DNA from: Roseateles amylovorans
Lineage (GTDB): Bacteria > Pseudomonadota > Gammaproteobacteria > Burkholderiales > Burkholderiaceae_C
Direction: 5' to 3'
Assembly (NCBI RefSeq): GCF_025398155.2
Contig: NZ_CP104562.2
Location: forward strand, 6,225,367-6,289,366
DNA: 64,000 nt
Below the pieces are notes generated by a model, which searched no databases, was not told the DNA's origin, and saw nothing but the letters and a program-made list of their open reading frames with translations. The position numbers and the translations under genes are program-made. Below, one piece after another: positions 51,666 to 60,992 of the stretch (position 1 is the first letter of the stretch; each line of letters opens with the position of its first letter).

Positions 51666-53690
51666 TCACCGTCGATCGCGCACCTGTTCCGCCAAGCCGG
51701 CGGACCGGAGCAGGGGCGGAAGCAACAACCGCGAGCCTTCGCGGCTGAGATGTCCCGCATCGCGATACAACGGCACGCCATCCCAGGTCACGTCGCAGCG
51801 ATCACCGCGGCACAGCTGCGGCTCGAAGCGCAGCACGGTGGCGGTCGTCGACGGCTCGGACAATTCGGTCACGAAACGGTGCTCGGCCGCGCGCCGGTGC
51901 AGGTCCTCATCGGCCTCGATCGCGCAGCCGGGCGTGGCGCCGAGCGTCCATCGCCCGGCTTGTTCCCGCTCCAGGCAGGCCGCAATATCGAACGGCGCGG
52001 ACGGCGGCGGCGCGATGAACACCACGCGTTTGCCCATGGCCGTCAGGCGTTGGACGGTGGTGCGGAGGTCCTTCAGCGCCGCCGCCGCCATGGCATCGCC
52101 GCCGCGGATGCGCTGGCCTTCGCCGGTGCGTTGCAACTCGTACTTGGGCGCGTCCAGATATTGGGTCAGCAGGCTCGACAGGACGACGGTGTCGATCTCG
52201 GGATGCCGCGTCAGCCAGCTCAGCACCGAGGCATTGAAGGCCGCACATTGCGCGATCCACGGCGGCGCGAAACTGTGTCCTTCGCCGAGTTCCGGCCGCA
52301 CCGGCGTCACGCCCGGAAACGGTCCGCAGGACGATTTGGTGGCCTGCACCAGGCCGTTCGAGCCGATGGCATCGACCAGGCCGGGCACCAGATGCATCGC
52401 GTAGGAGTCGCCCCAGATCAGCCAGCGCGGCGTGCGGGCGCTGCGGCAATCGGCCCGTCCTTCGAAAGGCCCCTCGGCGTCGCAATTGGCGGACAACCCG
52501 TAGTTGGGTCGTCGCAGCTCGACGAAATCGACAGCACCCGCGGCCGGCGTCCACAGCTTCAGCGCCCACGCGCCGAGGGCGATCAGCACGGTGCCGCTGA
52601 TCAGCCAGGCCGCGCCACGGCGCCCGGTGAGCGCATGCTTGGCCGGCCGTTCCACCCCCACATGCAGCCCCGCGGCCAGCACGCCCGCCAACGCCACCGC
52701 ACCCAGTCGCCACACCCACAGGTGATTGCCCGCCGACGCCACACCCACCCAGGCGTTGTGCAGCATCGCCAGCAAGGGCCAATGCACCAGGTAGAGCGCA
52801 TAGGACGCATCGCCGATGCGCACCAGGGGCTGCGTCCACCGCGGCACCGAGGCCGATGTGCGCAGCAGCAGCACCAGGGTGGCCAGGTTGACGATCGCCG
52901 CCGCCGGTCCCGGATGCGCCGCACCGACCACCTGCGGCGCGGCGGGCACCAGGAGCAGGAGCGCCCAGGCCGGCCACGCCAGCGCGCGAAGCAGGCCTTG
53001 GGCGCGGGGACCGGCGAGGCGGTCGGCCAGCAAGGCTCCGATCGATCCCAGACCCAGTTCCCAGGCGCGCGTGGGCAGCAGGTAGAAGGCGGCGCTGGCA
53101 TCCTGTGGTTGCCACAGCAGCAGCAGCGCCCCACTGACCACGGTCAGCGCCACCAGCATGACCCACCGGGCCGACGAACGGGTGAACACCAGCAGTGCGG
53201 GCAGCAGCAGGTAGTACTGCTCCTCCAGCGCCAGCGACCAGAAGTGCAGCAGCGGCTTGAGTTCCGAGGCGCCTTGGAAGTAGCCCGTCTGCTGCCACAA
53301 CACGATGTTGTTCGCAAAGCCGAGTGCGCCCCAGGTCTGCGAGACCAGGTCCAGTTGCTCGGATCGATTGAGCGTCCATGGCGCGGCCAGCAGGGTGAGG
53401 GCCAGCACCCCATAGGCGGCAGGCAGCAGGCGGCGCGCACGTCGTCCATAGAAGGCCGCAAAGGAGAAACGGTCCTGCAGCAAGGCGCGCTGGATCAGGC
53501 CGGTGATCAGGAAGCCGGAGACGACGAAGAAGATGTCCACGCCCAGGTAGCCGCCGGTCGCGCCGGGCAGTTGCGCGTGGTAGGCCAGCACCCACAGCAC
53601 GGCCACCGCCCGCAGGATCTGGATGTCGGCACGCAGGGGCGTGTCAGCGGTGCGGCTGGAAGCGGGAGATGTCGCCAAGGTGTCAGACAT
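51666..53690 (-). CDS. OafA/YrhL-type acyltransferase with SGNH domain
   Basis: A 674-residue membrane protein. The N-terminal ~380 residues are an acyltransferase-3 domain of about ten segments (ILRAVAVLWVLAYHAQLPG with its His, FFVVSGFLITGL, and FWSLALEEQYYLLLP). The C-terminal ~260 residues form a periplasmic SGNH esterase-like domain: WLIWGDSYAMHL (the GDS Ser) and DAGHLSREGSRLL (Asp-His). Such fusions O-acetylate surface polysaccharide or peptidoglycan. ATG 53690 (MSDTLATSPA) is preferred; no neighbouring glycan cluster identifies the substrate. Confidence 0.92.
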   Translation of the reverse strand: MSDTLATSPASSRTADTPLRADIQILRAVAVLWVLAYHAQLPGATGGYLGVDIFFVVSGFLITGLIQRALLQDRFSFAAFYGRRARRLLPAAYGVLALTLLAAPWTLNRSEQLDLVSQTWGALGFANNIVLWQQTGYFQGASELKPLLHFWSLALEEQYYLLLPALLVFTRSSARWVMLVALTVVSGALLLLWQPQDASAAFYLLPTRAWELGLGSIGALLADRLAGPRAQGLLRALAWPAWALLLLVPAAPQVVGAAHPGPAAAIVNLATLVLLLRTSASVPRWTQPLVRIGDASYALYLVHWPLLAMLHNAWVGVASAGNHLWVWRLGAVALAGVLAAGLHVGVERPAKHALTGRRGAAWLISGTVLIALGAWALKLWTPAAGAVDFVELRRPNYGLSANCDAEGPFEGRADCRSARTPRWLIWGDSYAMHLVPGLVDAIGSNGLVQATKSSCGPFPGVTPVRPELGEGHSFAPPWIAQCAAFNASVLSWLTRHPEIDTVVLSSLLTQYLDAPKYELQRTGEGQRIRGGDAMAAAALKDLRTTVQRLTAMGKRVVFIAPPPSAPFDIAACLEREQAGRWTLGATPGCAIEADEDLHRRAAEHRFVTELSEPSTTATVLRFEPQLCRGDRCDVTWDGVPLYRDAGHLSREGSRLLLPPLLRSAGLAEQVRDRR

Positions 53691-53823
53691 GGAAGGCAGG
53701 CCAGAGAGGCGGGCAAGGGCGCCGGCTGGGGATCGACCGGGCGCCCTTGGCGCGGCGGGCGAATTGTCAGGCCTGCCGCCTGCGCGACAGAACGAGGTCC
53801 CGCCTTGCGCCACACTGCCGCCC

Positions 53824-54558
53824 ATGTTGGACACCTTGCCCCGCAGCCCGCAGCGACGTCGCCTCTACCTGATGCGGCATGGCGCGGTCACCTACTTCGA
53901 CGGCGCAACCGGTCGACCGGTGCTGCCCGAGCAGGTCTCGCTGAACGAGGACGGTGTGACCCAGGCACGGGCGGCGGGCGACGCGTTCCGGTCGGCCGGC
54001 GTGCGGTTCGATCGGGTGATTGTTTCCGGCTTGCCCCGCACGGTGCAAACCGCCGAGCTGGTGCTTCGCCATGCCGATCAGACCGCTCTCTCCACCCAGG
54101 TCTGGCCGGAGTGGCAGGAAATCCGCGGCGGGCGTCTGGGTGAGATCCCGCCGGATGAGCTGGTCCAGGCCTTTACCGGCTTGCAGCGCAGTCCGGTCGC
54201 AGAGTCGCAGCGCTTCCTGAACGGCGAAAGCATCGCCGAGCTGCTGGACCGCGTCCTGGGTGGCATCGCCAGACTGCGCGCAGATCCGGACTGGGATTGC
54301 GCCTTGCTGGTGCTGCATGGCGTGGTCAATGCGGCCATCCTCTCTCATGCGGTCAGCGGCGGCCAGCGCCTGATGCTGGGCAGCTGGGTGCAATCGCCCG
54401 CCTGCATCAACGTGCTGGACGTCGGCGAGGGGCCCGGGGACTGGCTGCTGCGCGTGGCCAACTACGCGGCCCTGCAGCCGCTTCATGCGGACGAGCGGTC
54501 CACCACCATGGAAGCCCTGTTCGCCCAATACCTCCGCTACCGCAGCCAGCGCGGCTGA
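53824..54558 (+). CDS. Histidine phosphatase-superfamily protein
   Basis: A 244-residue phosphoglycerate mutase-like phosphatase. The catalytic LMRHGAVTYFD gives the phospho-His, SGLPRTVQTAELV is the second Arg motif, and LLVLHGVVNAAIL carries the late His. Members range from sugar phosphatases to broad phosphomonoesterases, and the substrate is not evident. ATG 53824 (MLDTLPRSPQRRRLYLMRHG) is close to the catalytic strand. It is divergent from the acyltransferase and 101 bp before an acyl-CoA dehydrogenase. Confidence 0.9.
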   Translation: MLDTLPRSPQRRRLYLMRHGAVTYFDGATGRPVLPEQVSLNEDGVTQARAAGDAFRSAGVRFDRVIVSGLPRTVQTAELVLRHADQTALSTQVWPEWQEIRGGRLGEIPPDELVQAFTGLQRSPVAESQRFLNGESIAELLDRVLGGIARLRADPDWDCALLVLHGVVNAAILSHAVSGGQRLMLGSWVQSPACINVLDVGEGPGDWLLRVANYAALQPLHADERSTTMEALFAQYLRYRSQRG

Positions 54559-54659
54559 GGCGCGGTGTCCGGCCTCCGACTTGCAGCATCCGGCATCCGA
54601 CACGCCAAACGCCACACGCAGCCACCGTCTTCATTGATTCGCTCACCGGGGAGACCCAC

Positions 54660-55922
<1,263 letters not shown>

Positions 55923-56041
55923 GTCGCCGCCGGCCCGACGCCCGCGTCGCCGGCGCCGTGAGGCGCCAGGCGGCCATGGGAGGCGACCAGGGATCGACGG
56001 AAGGGCCACGGGGCCCGACGGGAGGGACGCAGGCAACCGCT

Positions 56042-56103
56042 CCGAAGGGGGGATGATGACGGCGCACCACGTTGTGTCGCCGGAACAAGTCTCCCCCCTC
56101 CGG
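56042..56103 (+). ncRNA. Structured leader element before PAS-GGDEF gene
   Basis: Two nested stems separated by internal loops: an outer stem of ~11 bp (AGGGGGGA at 56046-56053 with TCCCCCCT at 56092-56099, plus CCG with CGG outside) and an inner stem of 8 bp with one bulge (CGGCGCAC at 56060-56067 with GTGTCGCCG at 56074-56082). The internal loops are TGATGA and GAACAAGTC. No U-run follows. It lies 67 bp before ATG 56170 and may be a regulatory leader, or the 3' structure of the dehydrogenase mRNA. It does not match the c-di-GMP-I riboswitch core. Confidence 0.4.
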
Positions 56104-56169
56104 GGCGTATCGCGACGAGGGTGTGGCTGGCTAGGATCGGTCACCTTTTTCCTGCGTCCACCGTCGCCG

Positions 56170-57648
56170 ATGAACCGATTGACCGAAGTCCGGACTTGGC
56201 CGCTGCTGGCCTTCGCGTTGCTCGTCGGCCTGCAGGCGGCGGTGCTCGCGACCGGCTTCGGCGGTCATGCGGTGCGCGGCTGGATGACCTGGCTGGGCAT
56301 CGCGGCGCTGGCCCTGACGGTGGTGCTGGCACTGGTGGTGGTGTCGGCGTTGGCACGGTCCCACGCCCGGGCACGACGGGCCCAGCGCACGCTGGAAGAA
56401 GCGATCGACGCGCTGCCCGCCAGCGTCGAGATCTTCGACGACCAAGACCGCCTGGTGGCCTTCAACCGCCGGCTGGTGGAGATCTATCCGCACATGGTGC
56501 GGGCCTTCCAGCGCAAGTCCACCTTCGAGGAGCTGGTGGCGGAATCCCTGGCGCGCGGCGGGGTGCCGGAGGCCCGCGGCCGGGAAACCGACTGGCTGGA
56601 AGAGCGCAAGCGCATGCGCGGCAAGCAGCCGGCGCCGCTGCTCCAGCGGGTGCATGACGACATGTGGCTGCGCATTTTCGAATCCCGCACGCCGTCGGGC
56701 GGCATCGTCGGCGTGCGCATGGAAGTGACCGACCTCATCCATGAACAGCAACGGCTCGCGGCCAGCCGGGCACAGCTCAAAGCCACCATCGAGGCGGCCG
56801 GCAACGGCATCCTGACGCTGGATTCCGGCGGGCATGTGCTGGAGGCCAATCCCAGCTGTCAGCAGCTGTTCGGATTCAGCGCGGCGGAGCTGCAGGGAGT
56901 GCACATCGGCATGCTGTTCGGCCTGGCGGGCGATCCTGTCGATCCGCAGACCATGCTGGGCGCGCCGCGCGAGCTCTCAGCCCGCCATCGGAGCGGCGAC
57001 ATGCTGGCGCTGCAGGTGACGGTGGCGGAAGTGCGCACGGACACCATCCATCTGTATGTCTGCATCGTCAGCGACTTCACCGAGCGCAAGCGGCAGGAAG
57101 AGCGGCTCAAGCGCGCCAATGAGCTGCTGGCGCGCCAGTCCACCACCGACGGCCTGACTGGCGTGGGCAACCGGCGGCTGTTCGACCAGCTGCTGCTGCA
57201 GGAATGGCAACGTGGCACCCGCACCGGCCAGCACCTGGCGCTGGTGATGGTCGACATCGACCACTTCAAGCAATACAACGATCGCTACGGCCATGTCACC
57301 GGCGACGACTGCCTGAGGCGCGTCGCCACGTTGCTGCGCAGCTGTGTCGGACGCGGCGGCGAGGCGGTCTGTCGATATGGCGGCGAGGAATTCGCGGTCG
57401 TGCTGGTGGACACCGACCTGGCGGGCGCGCAGGTGGTGGCCCAGCGGTGCCTGGACAGCGTGCGACTGGCCGCGATCGAGCATGAAGGCTCGCCGGTGCG
57501 GCGTTCGGTGAGCCTGTCCATCGGGGTGGCGGCCTGCGTGCCCACGGCGGGCCAGGATCCCCAGAAGCTGATCGAGGTGGCCGATGCGGCGCTCTATCAG
57601 GCCAAGGCGGCGGGCCGCGCCCGGCTGATCTGTCAACAGATCGCCTGA
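56170..57648 (+). CDS. PAS-GGDEF diguanylate cyclase
   Basis: A 492-residue protein with two N-terminal membrane segments (residues ~12-30 and ~37-60). Two PAS-like domains follow (residues ~85-190, with VEIFDDQDRLVAFNRRLVEI, shortened; and ~205-315), then a GGDEF domain with the signature GGEEF (YGGEEFAVVLVDTD) and VMVDIDHFKQYND. Both metal and signature residues are intact, so it should make cyclic-di-GMP. No N-terminal EAL domain. ATG 56170 (MNRLTEVRTW) is preferred; a longer frame to 56053 runs through the structured leader. Confidence 0.92.
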   Translation: MNRLTEVRTWPLLAFALLVGLQAAVLATGFGGHAVRGWMTWLGIAALALTVVLALVVVSALARSHARARRAQRTLEEAIDALPASVEIFDDQDRLVAFNRRLVEIYPHMVRAFQRKSTFEELVAESLARGGVPEARGRETDWLEERKRMRGKQPAPLLQRVHDDMWLRIFESRTPSGGIVGVRMEVTDLIHEQQRLAASRAQLKATIEAAGNGILTLDSGGHVLEANPSCQQLFGFSAAELQGVHIGMLFGLAGDPVDPQTMLGAPRELSARHRSGDMLALQVTVAEVRTDTIHLYVCIVSDFTERKRQEERLKRANELLARQSTTDGLTGVGNRRLFDQLLLQEWQRGTRTGQHLALVMVDIDHFKQYNDRYGHVTGDDCLRRVATLLRSCVGRGGEAVCRYGGEEFAVVLVDTDLAGAQVVAQRCLDSVRLAAIEHEGSPVRRSVSLSIGVAACVPTAGQDPQKLIEVADAALYQAKAAGRARLICQQIA

Positions 57649-57680
57649 CCGACCGGCGGCCGGCGCGCGAGAATCGCGCC

Positions 57681-58241
57681 ATGAACCCTGACATCCAAGC
57701 CCTGGACGCCATCCCCTTCCTCAGACAGCAGATCCGCACCGTGGCGGACTGGCCGGAGCCCGGGGTGCAGTTCCGCGACATCACGCCGCTGCTCGCCAAC
57801 CCCCGCGCCTTCCGCGTGCTGATCGACCAGTTCGTGCATCGCTATTTCGACGCACGGCCGGATGCCATCGCCGGGCTGGACGCACGCGGGTTCATCATCG
57901 GCTCGGTGCTGGCGTATGAGCTGAACGTGGGGTTCGTACCGATCCGGAAACAGGGCAAGCTGCCATTCACCACGGTGCAGGAAACCTATGAGCTGGAATA
58001 CGGCAGCGCGACAGTGGAAATGCACACCGACGCGGTGAAGGCCGGTGACCGCGTGCTGCTGATCGACGACCTGATCGCGACCGGCGGCACCATGATGGCC
58101 GGCAAGCGCTTGCTGGAGCGTCTGGGGGCGACGGTGATCGAAGGCGCTGCGATCGTGGACCTGCCCGAGCTGGGCGGCTCAGCCAAATTGCGCGCGGCGG
58201 GGCTGAAGGTGTTTTCGCTGGTGGATTTCGACGGGCATTGA
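57681..58241 (+). CDS. apt: Adenine phosphoribosyltransferase
   Basis: A 186-residue purine-salvage enzyme making AMP from adenine and PRPP. The PRPP loop VLLIDDLIATGGTMMAG is complete; the N-terminal VADWPEPGVQFRDITPLL and GLDARGFIIGSVLAYEL are characteristic. It follows the PAS-GGDEF gene by 32 bp on the same strand and may be co-transcribed. Confidence 0.96.
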   Translation: MNPDIQALDAIPFLRQQIRTVADWPEPGVQFRDITPLLANPRAFRVLIDQFVHRYFDARPDAIAGLDARGFIIGSVLAYELNVGFVPIRKQGKLPFTTVQETYELEYGSATVEMHTDAVKAGDRVLLIDDLIATGGTMMAGKRLLERLGATVIEGAAIVDLPELGGSAKLRAAGLKVFSLVDFDGH

Positions 58242-58327
58242 GCGCCGTTCACGGTGGCCATCGTGTGCCGAATTCACGTGATGCGTTGACGGCGGCGTGC
58301 CGCCGCGGTGGCGGCTGCGGCTGCGGC

Positions 58328-58771
58328 TCAGAACGCCAAGGTGCACTGGTGGCCGGGTCCGTTAAACAAAAACACCGCACGGTCCAACAGATCCCTGCCA
58401 ATCAGCCCGGCGTACGGTGCTCCGACAAATGGCTCTTGGCGTGCCGTGACCACCAGAGAGTCCACATTCCAGCTCGGCTGCCCTGCCTGGCCTCTGATGG
58501 AAAGGGCGAGCTCATACATCCGTACGGGTTTGGTCCCATTCATGGTTCGCGCCCATCCGGCACGGACGTACGGGATACCCCACGGTTCAATCAGCGCTTC
58601 ATCCAATGCTGAAGTTTCCGCGCCGGTATCGACCAGCATCTTGATCGGCTGGGGGAGTGGCGGCGCCGTGCCACCTGTCGCAGGCAACCTTTGAGCGGCC
58701 TCACGGCCAGGGGCGATCAAGACATCGACGATGGGGCCGAGCTGCGACTTGGAGAAGGTCAGAACGGGCAT
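58328..58771 (-). CDS. Retropepsin-like aspartic protease domain protein
   Basis: A 147-residue protein with a single retroviral-type aspartic protease fold: the catalytic LVDTGAETSALDEALI (DTG) and a later hydrophobic GLIGRDLLDRAVFLFNG, matching the Ile-Gly flap/back strand of clan AA. With one DTG the enzyme would have to dimerise. No signal peptide. Its start overlaps the stop of the upstream DUF5678-like gene by 13 bp, so the two are co-translated. Base composition is lower in GC than neighbouring genes. Confidence 0.8.
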   Translation of the reverse strand: MPVLTFSKSQLGPIVDVLIAPGREAAQRLPATGGTAPPLPQPIKMLVDTGAETSALDEALIEPWGIPYVRAGWARTMNGTKPVRMYELALSIRGQAGQPSWNVDSLVVTARQEPFVGAPYAGLIGRDLLDRAVFLFNGPGHQCTLAF

Positions 58772-59022
58772 GCCTGATGCCAGTGCATCGCCATCTCAAG
58801 GTCCTGGCCTGATATCTGCTGCACCAGGAAACCGTGCTGACCAAAGCGCTCGTACCCATCGGTCAGGGCCTGCTGCTCGGACTCATGCACGCTGACAAGC
58901 TGCGCCTCACCGATGAGCGCAAATTTGCCCTCGTCTTGGCTGAGCAACTTGGGCAATTCTTGAAGATAGACCGCTACGTCGTTCTCAAATGCAGATGCTT
59001 GTCCTGCCATCCCGATCACCAT
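58759..59022 (-). CDS. DUF5678-like small protein
   Basis: An 87-residue protein: YLQELPKLLSQDEGKFALIG, then EQQALTDGYERFGQHGFLVQQI, the pattern of DUF5678 (a short alpha/beta unit often encoded beside retropepsin-like proteins). ATG 59022 has AAAGGGG about 9 bases upstream; ATG 59103 or 59202 in the same frame would extend a Gly/Ser-rich N-terminus without a better site. It overlaps the protease-like gene by 13 bp. Function unknown; the pair looks like a unit. Confidence 0.65.
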   Translation of the reverse strand: MVIGMAGQASAFENDVAVYLQELPKLLSQDEGKFALIGEAQLVSVHESEQQALTDGYERFGQHGFLVQQISGQDLEMAMHWHQACPF

Positions 59023-59247
59023 GTCATTGCCCCTTTCGCCAGAGGCTGTTCGTAAGAGACCAAGCGAACCGGGTTCCGTGAGATCAGAGTCAGAACTTGC
59101 CATAGCGCCACTCGCCCCTTCGCTGAGACATCGAGCAATGCACGATGATGTATGACGCCGAACGCCGCGGCGTTGCAGACCCGCGTCGTGCACTGGGATC
59201 ACCGCTGCGCGCAGCCGGCACGAGGATGGACACGACCAGTGGCCGCT

Positions 59248-60627
59248 TCATTTTCCGATGCAGAACCGGCTGAAGATCTCACCCAGCAGATCGTCGGCGG
59301 TAAAGGCGCCGGTGATCTCCCCCAGCGCCTCATGCGCCATCCGCAATTCCTCGGCCATGAGGTCCAGCGCCGGCGGCGCCGCGGCCGCTTGCTGAAGCGC
59401 CAGATCGACATGCTCACGGGTGCGGCGCAGTGCCTGCACATGGCGCTCGCGAGCAATGAACAAACCTTCCGGCACCGCATGCCAGCCAACCTGCTGCAGC
59501 AGGCGCTGGCGCAACGCATCCAGGCCCGCGCCCGTCTTGGCTGAGAGCGTCAACGCGCCGTCCGGCAGGACCGGCAAAGTCGCCGGTGCATCGGCCTTGT
59601 TGTAGATCTGCAGCAGGCGCGCAGGATCCACGCCCACCAGACGGGCGCGGATCTCGGCATCTTCGGCCTCGTAATCGGCATGACCCACGCGGGTGAGGTC
59701 ATGCAAGAAAAGCACCACGTCCGCCTCCGCAATCGCGTCCCAGCTGCGGGCCACGCCGATGCGCTCGACCTCGTCCTGGGTCTCGCGCAGCCCAGCCGTG
59801 TCGCTGATGTGCAGCGGCACGCCTTCGATCTGGATGGTCTGGCTGAGCTTGTCGCGCGTCGTCCCGGGAATCGCCGTGACGATCGCCAGCTCCGCTCCCG
59901 CGAGGGCATTGAGCAGGGAGCTCTTACCTACGTTCGGTTGGCCGGCCAACACCACCTTGATGCCCTCGCGCAGGATGGCGCCTTGTCGACTGCGCTCAAG
60001 CAGGCCGTCCAACCGCGCCATCAGGCGACGCAGCTTGCCCAGGGCATCGGCGGCCTGCAGGAAATCGATCTCCTCTTCCGGGAAGTCCAGCGTCGCTTCC
60101 ACCAGCATGCGCAGCTGGATGAGCGCATCGCGCAATTGGCCCACCTCGCCGCTGAGCGCACCGGCCAGGGCACGCCCGGCGCTGCGTGCGGCGGCCTCGG
60201 TGCTGGCATCGATCAGGTCCGCCACCGCCTCGGCCTGGGCGAGGTCGAGCTTGCCGTTGAGAAAGGCCCGTCGCGTGAACTCACCCGGCTCGGCCAGCCG
60301 CAGGCGAAGGGCGGGATCGGCCTCCAGACATCGCGCCAGCAGCAATTGCAGGACGACCGGCCCGCCGTGCGCCTGAAGCTCCAGCACATGCTCGCCGGTG
60401 TAGGAATGCGGCGCCGGAAAGAGCAGCGCCAGGCCGTGGTCGATGGCCTCGCCGGTCGCGCTTCGGAAGGGCAGGTAGGTGGCCTCGCGCGGCTTCAGCG
60501 TGCGGCCACACAGGGCGTCCACCAACGGTGTCAGGTCTTGCGGTGAAGAGACACGCACGATGCCCACGGCACCGCGCCCGGGTGCGGTGGCAATGGCGGC
60601 GATGGGATCCTGGTGACGAGACAGCAT
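59248..60627 (-). CDS. mnmE: tRNA-modification GTPase MnmE (TrmE)
   Basis: A 459-residue GTPase that, with MnmG, modifies uridine 34 of certain tRNAs. The N-terminal domain begins IAAIATAPGRGAVGIVRVS. The G domain has the Walker A AGQPNVGKSSLLNAL, TAIPGTTRD, DTAGLRETQDEVE and NKAD. The C-terminus ends with the conserved FCIGK, where the Cys sits close to the active site. ATG 60627 (MLSRHQDPIAA) is preferred to a longer frame containing the GGCTGGC repeat. It lies downstream of yidC, as in other proteobacteria. Confidence 0.96.
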   Translation of the reverse strand: MLSRHQDPIAAIATAPGRGAVGIVRVSSPQDLTPLVDALCGRTLKPREATYLPFRSATGEAIDHGLALLFPAPHSYTGEHVLELQAHGGPVVLQLLLARCLEADPALRLRLAEPGEFTRRAFLNGKLDLAQAEAVADLIDASTEAAARSAGRALAGALSGEVGQLRDALIQLRMLVEATLDFPEEEIDFLQAADALGKLRRLMARLDGLLERSRQGAILREGIKVVLAGQPNVGKSSLLNALAGAELAIVTAIPGTTRDKLSQTIQIEGVPLHISDTAGLRETQDEVERIGVARSWDAIAEADVVLFLHDLTRVGHADYEAEDAEIRARLVGVDPARLLQIYNKADAPATLPVLPDGALTLSAKTGAGLDALRQRLLQQVGWHAVPEGLFIARERHVQALRRTREHVDLALQQAAAAPPALDLMAEELRMAHEALGEITGAFTADDLLGEIFSRFCIGK

Positions 60628-60708
60628 CCGCAGATTGTCTCGCAGCCGCGAGGCGGCGGTGGGGTGAGGGCTCGCTCCCTTCCGGTGGCGAGGCCAGCAT
60701 CGCCGGCA

Positions 60709-60743
60709 GGCTGGCGGCTGGCGGCTGGCGGCTGGCGGCTGGC
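60709..60743 (+). repeat. 7-bp tandem array GGCTGGC x5
   Basis: Five perfect copies of GGCTGGC in the 5' region of mnmE, about 82 bp upstream of its start codon. Confidence 0.92.
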
Positions 60744-60900
60744 GAGCCTCGTTCGACATGGGCCGCCCGCCTGCACATGAATGGCGCGGGGTAGGCGCGA
60801 CGCCGGCTCGCATGCGCCGTCGTCGGGAGCCTCCGGTTCCCGGCACCACAGCACCGGAAAGCGATCCCCGCATGGGCTCATTAAGCGCCGATGCAGGGAC

Positions 60901-60928
60901 GAAAAAAAGCCCCCGGCATGCGGGGGCT
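60901..60928 (-). terminator. yidC intrinsic terminator
   Basis: AGCCCCCG (60908-60915) pairs with CGGGGGCT (60921-60928) across GCATG. Followed on the minus strand by a run of seven T (the A-run at 60902-60908). It lies about 65 bp after the yidC stop. Confidence 0.93.
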
Positions 60929-60992
60929 CATCGAGCGGTGTGAAGAATCACCGGGGACGGCCGCGAACGCATCGCGGCCCGCCCCAGCCGGT

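Larger units (their letters stand above)
60628..60992. other. 365-bp region between yidC and mnmE
   Basis: It holds the yidC terminator (60901-60928) and a 7-bp tandem array at 60709-60743 just upstream of mnmE. No gene is visible. The terminator means mnmE probably has its own promoter here, although I could not choose one. Confidence 0.6.

Noticed and set aside
47962..51669. 1235-codon minus-strand frame running through gdhA and the antiporter
   Set aside because: Only the gdhA part is conserved. The remainder is antisense to the antiporter and is Gln/His-rich, a typical shadow.
53691..53834. Earlier start for the OafA-type acyltransferase at 53834
   Set aside because: The extra residues are Gly/Ser/Arg-rich, overlap the histidine-phosphatase start, and the conserved domain begins after ATG 53690.
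59248..60873. Longer mnmE start beyond 60627
   Set aside because: The extension is an Ala/Pro/Arg-rich run partly encoded by the GGCTGGC repeat, and conserved MnmE starts match 60627.
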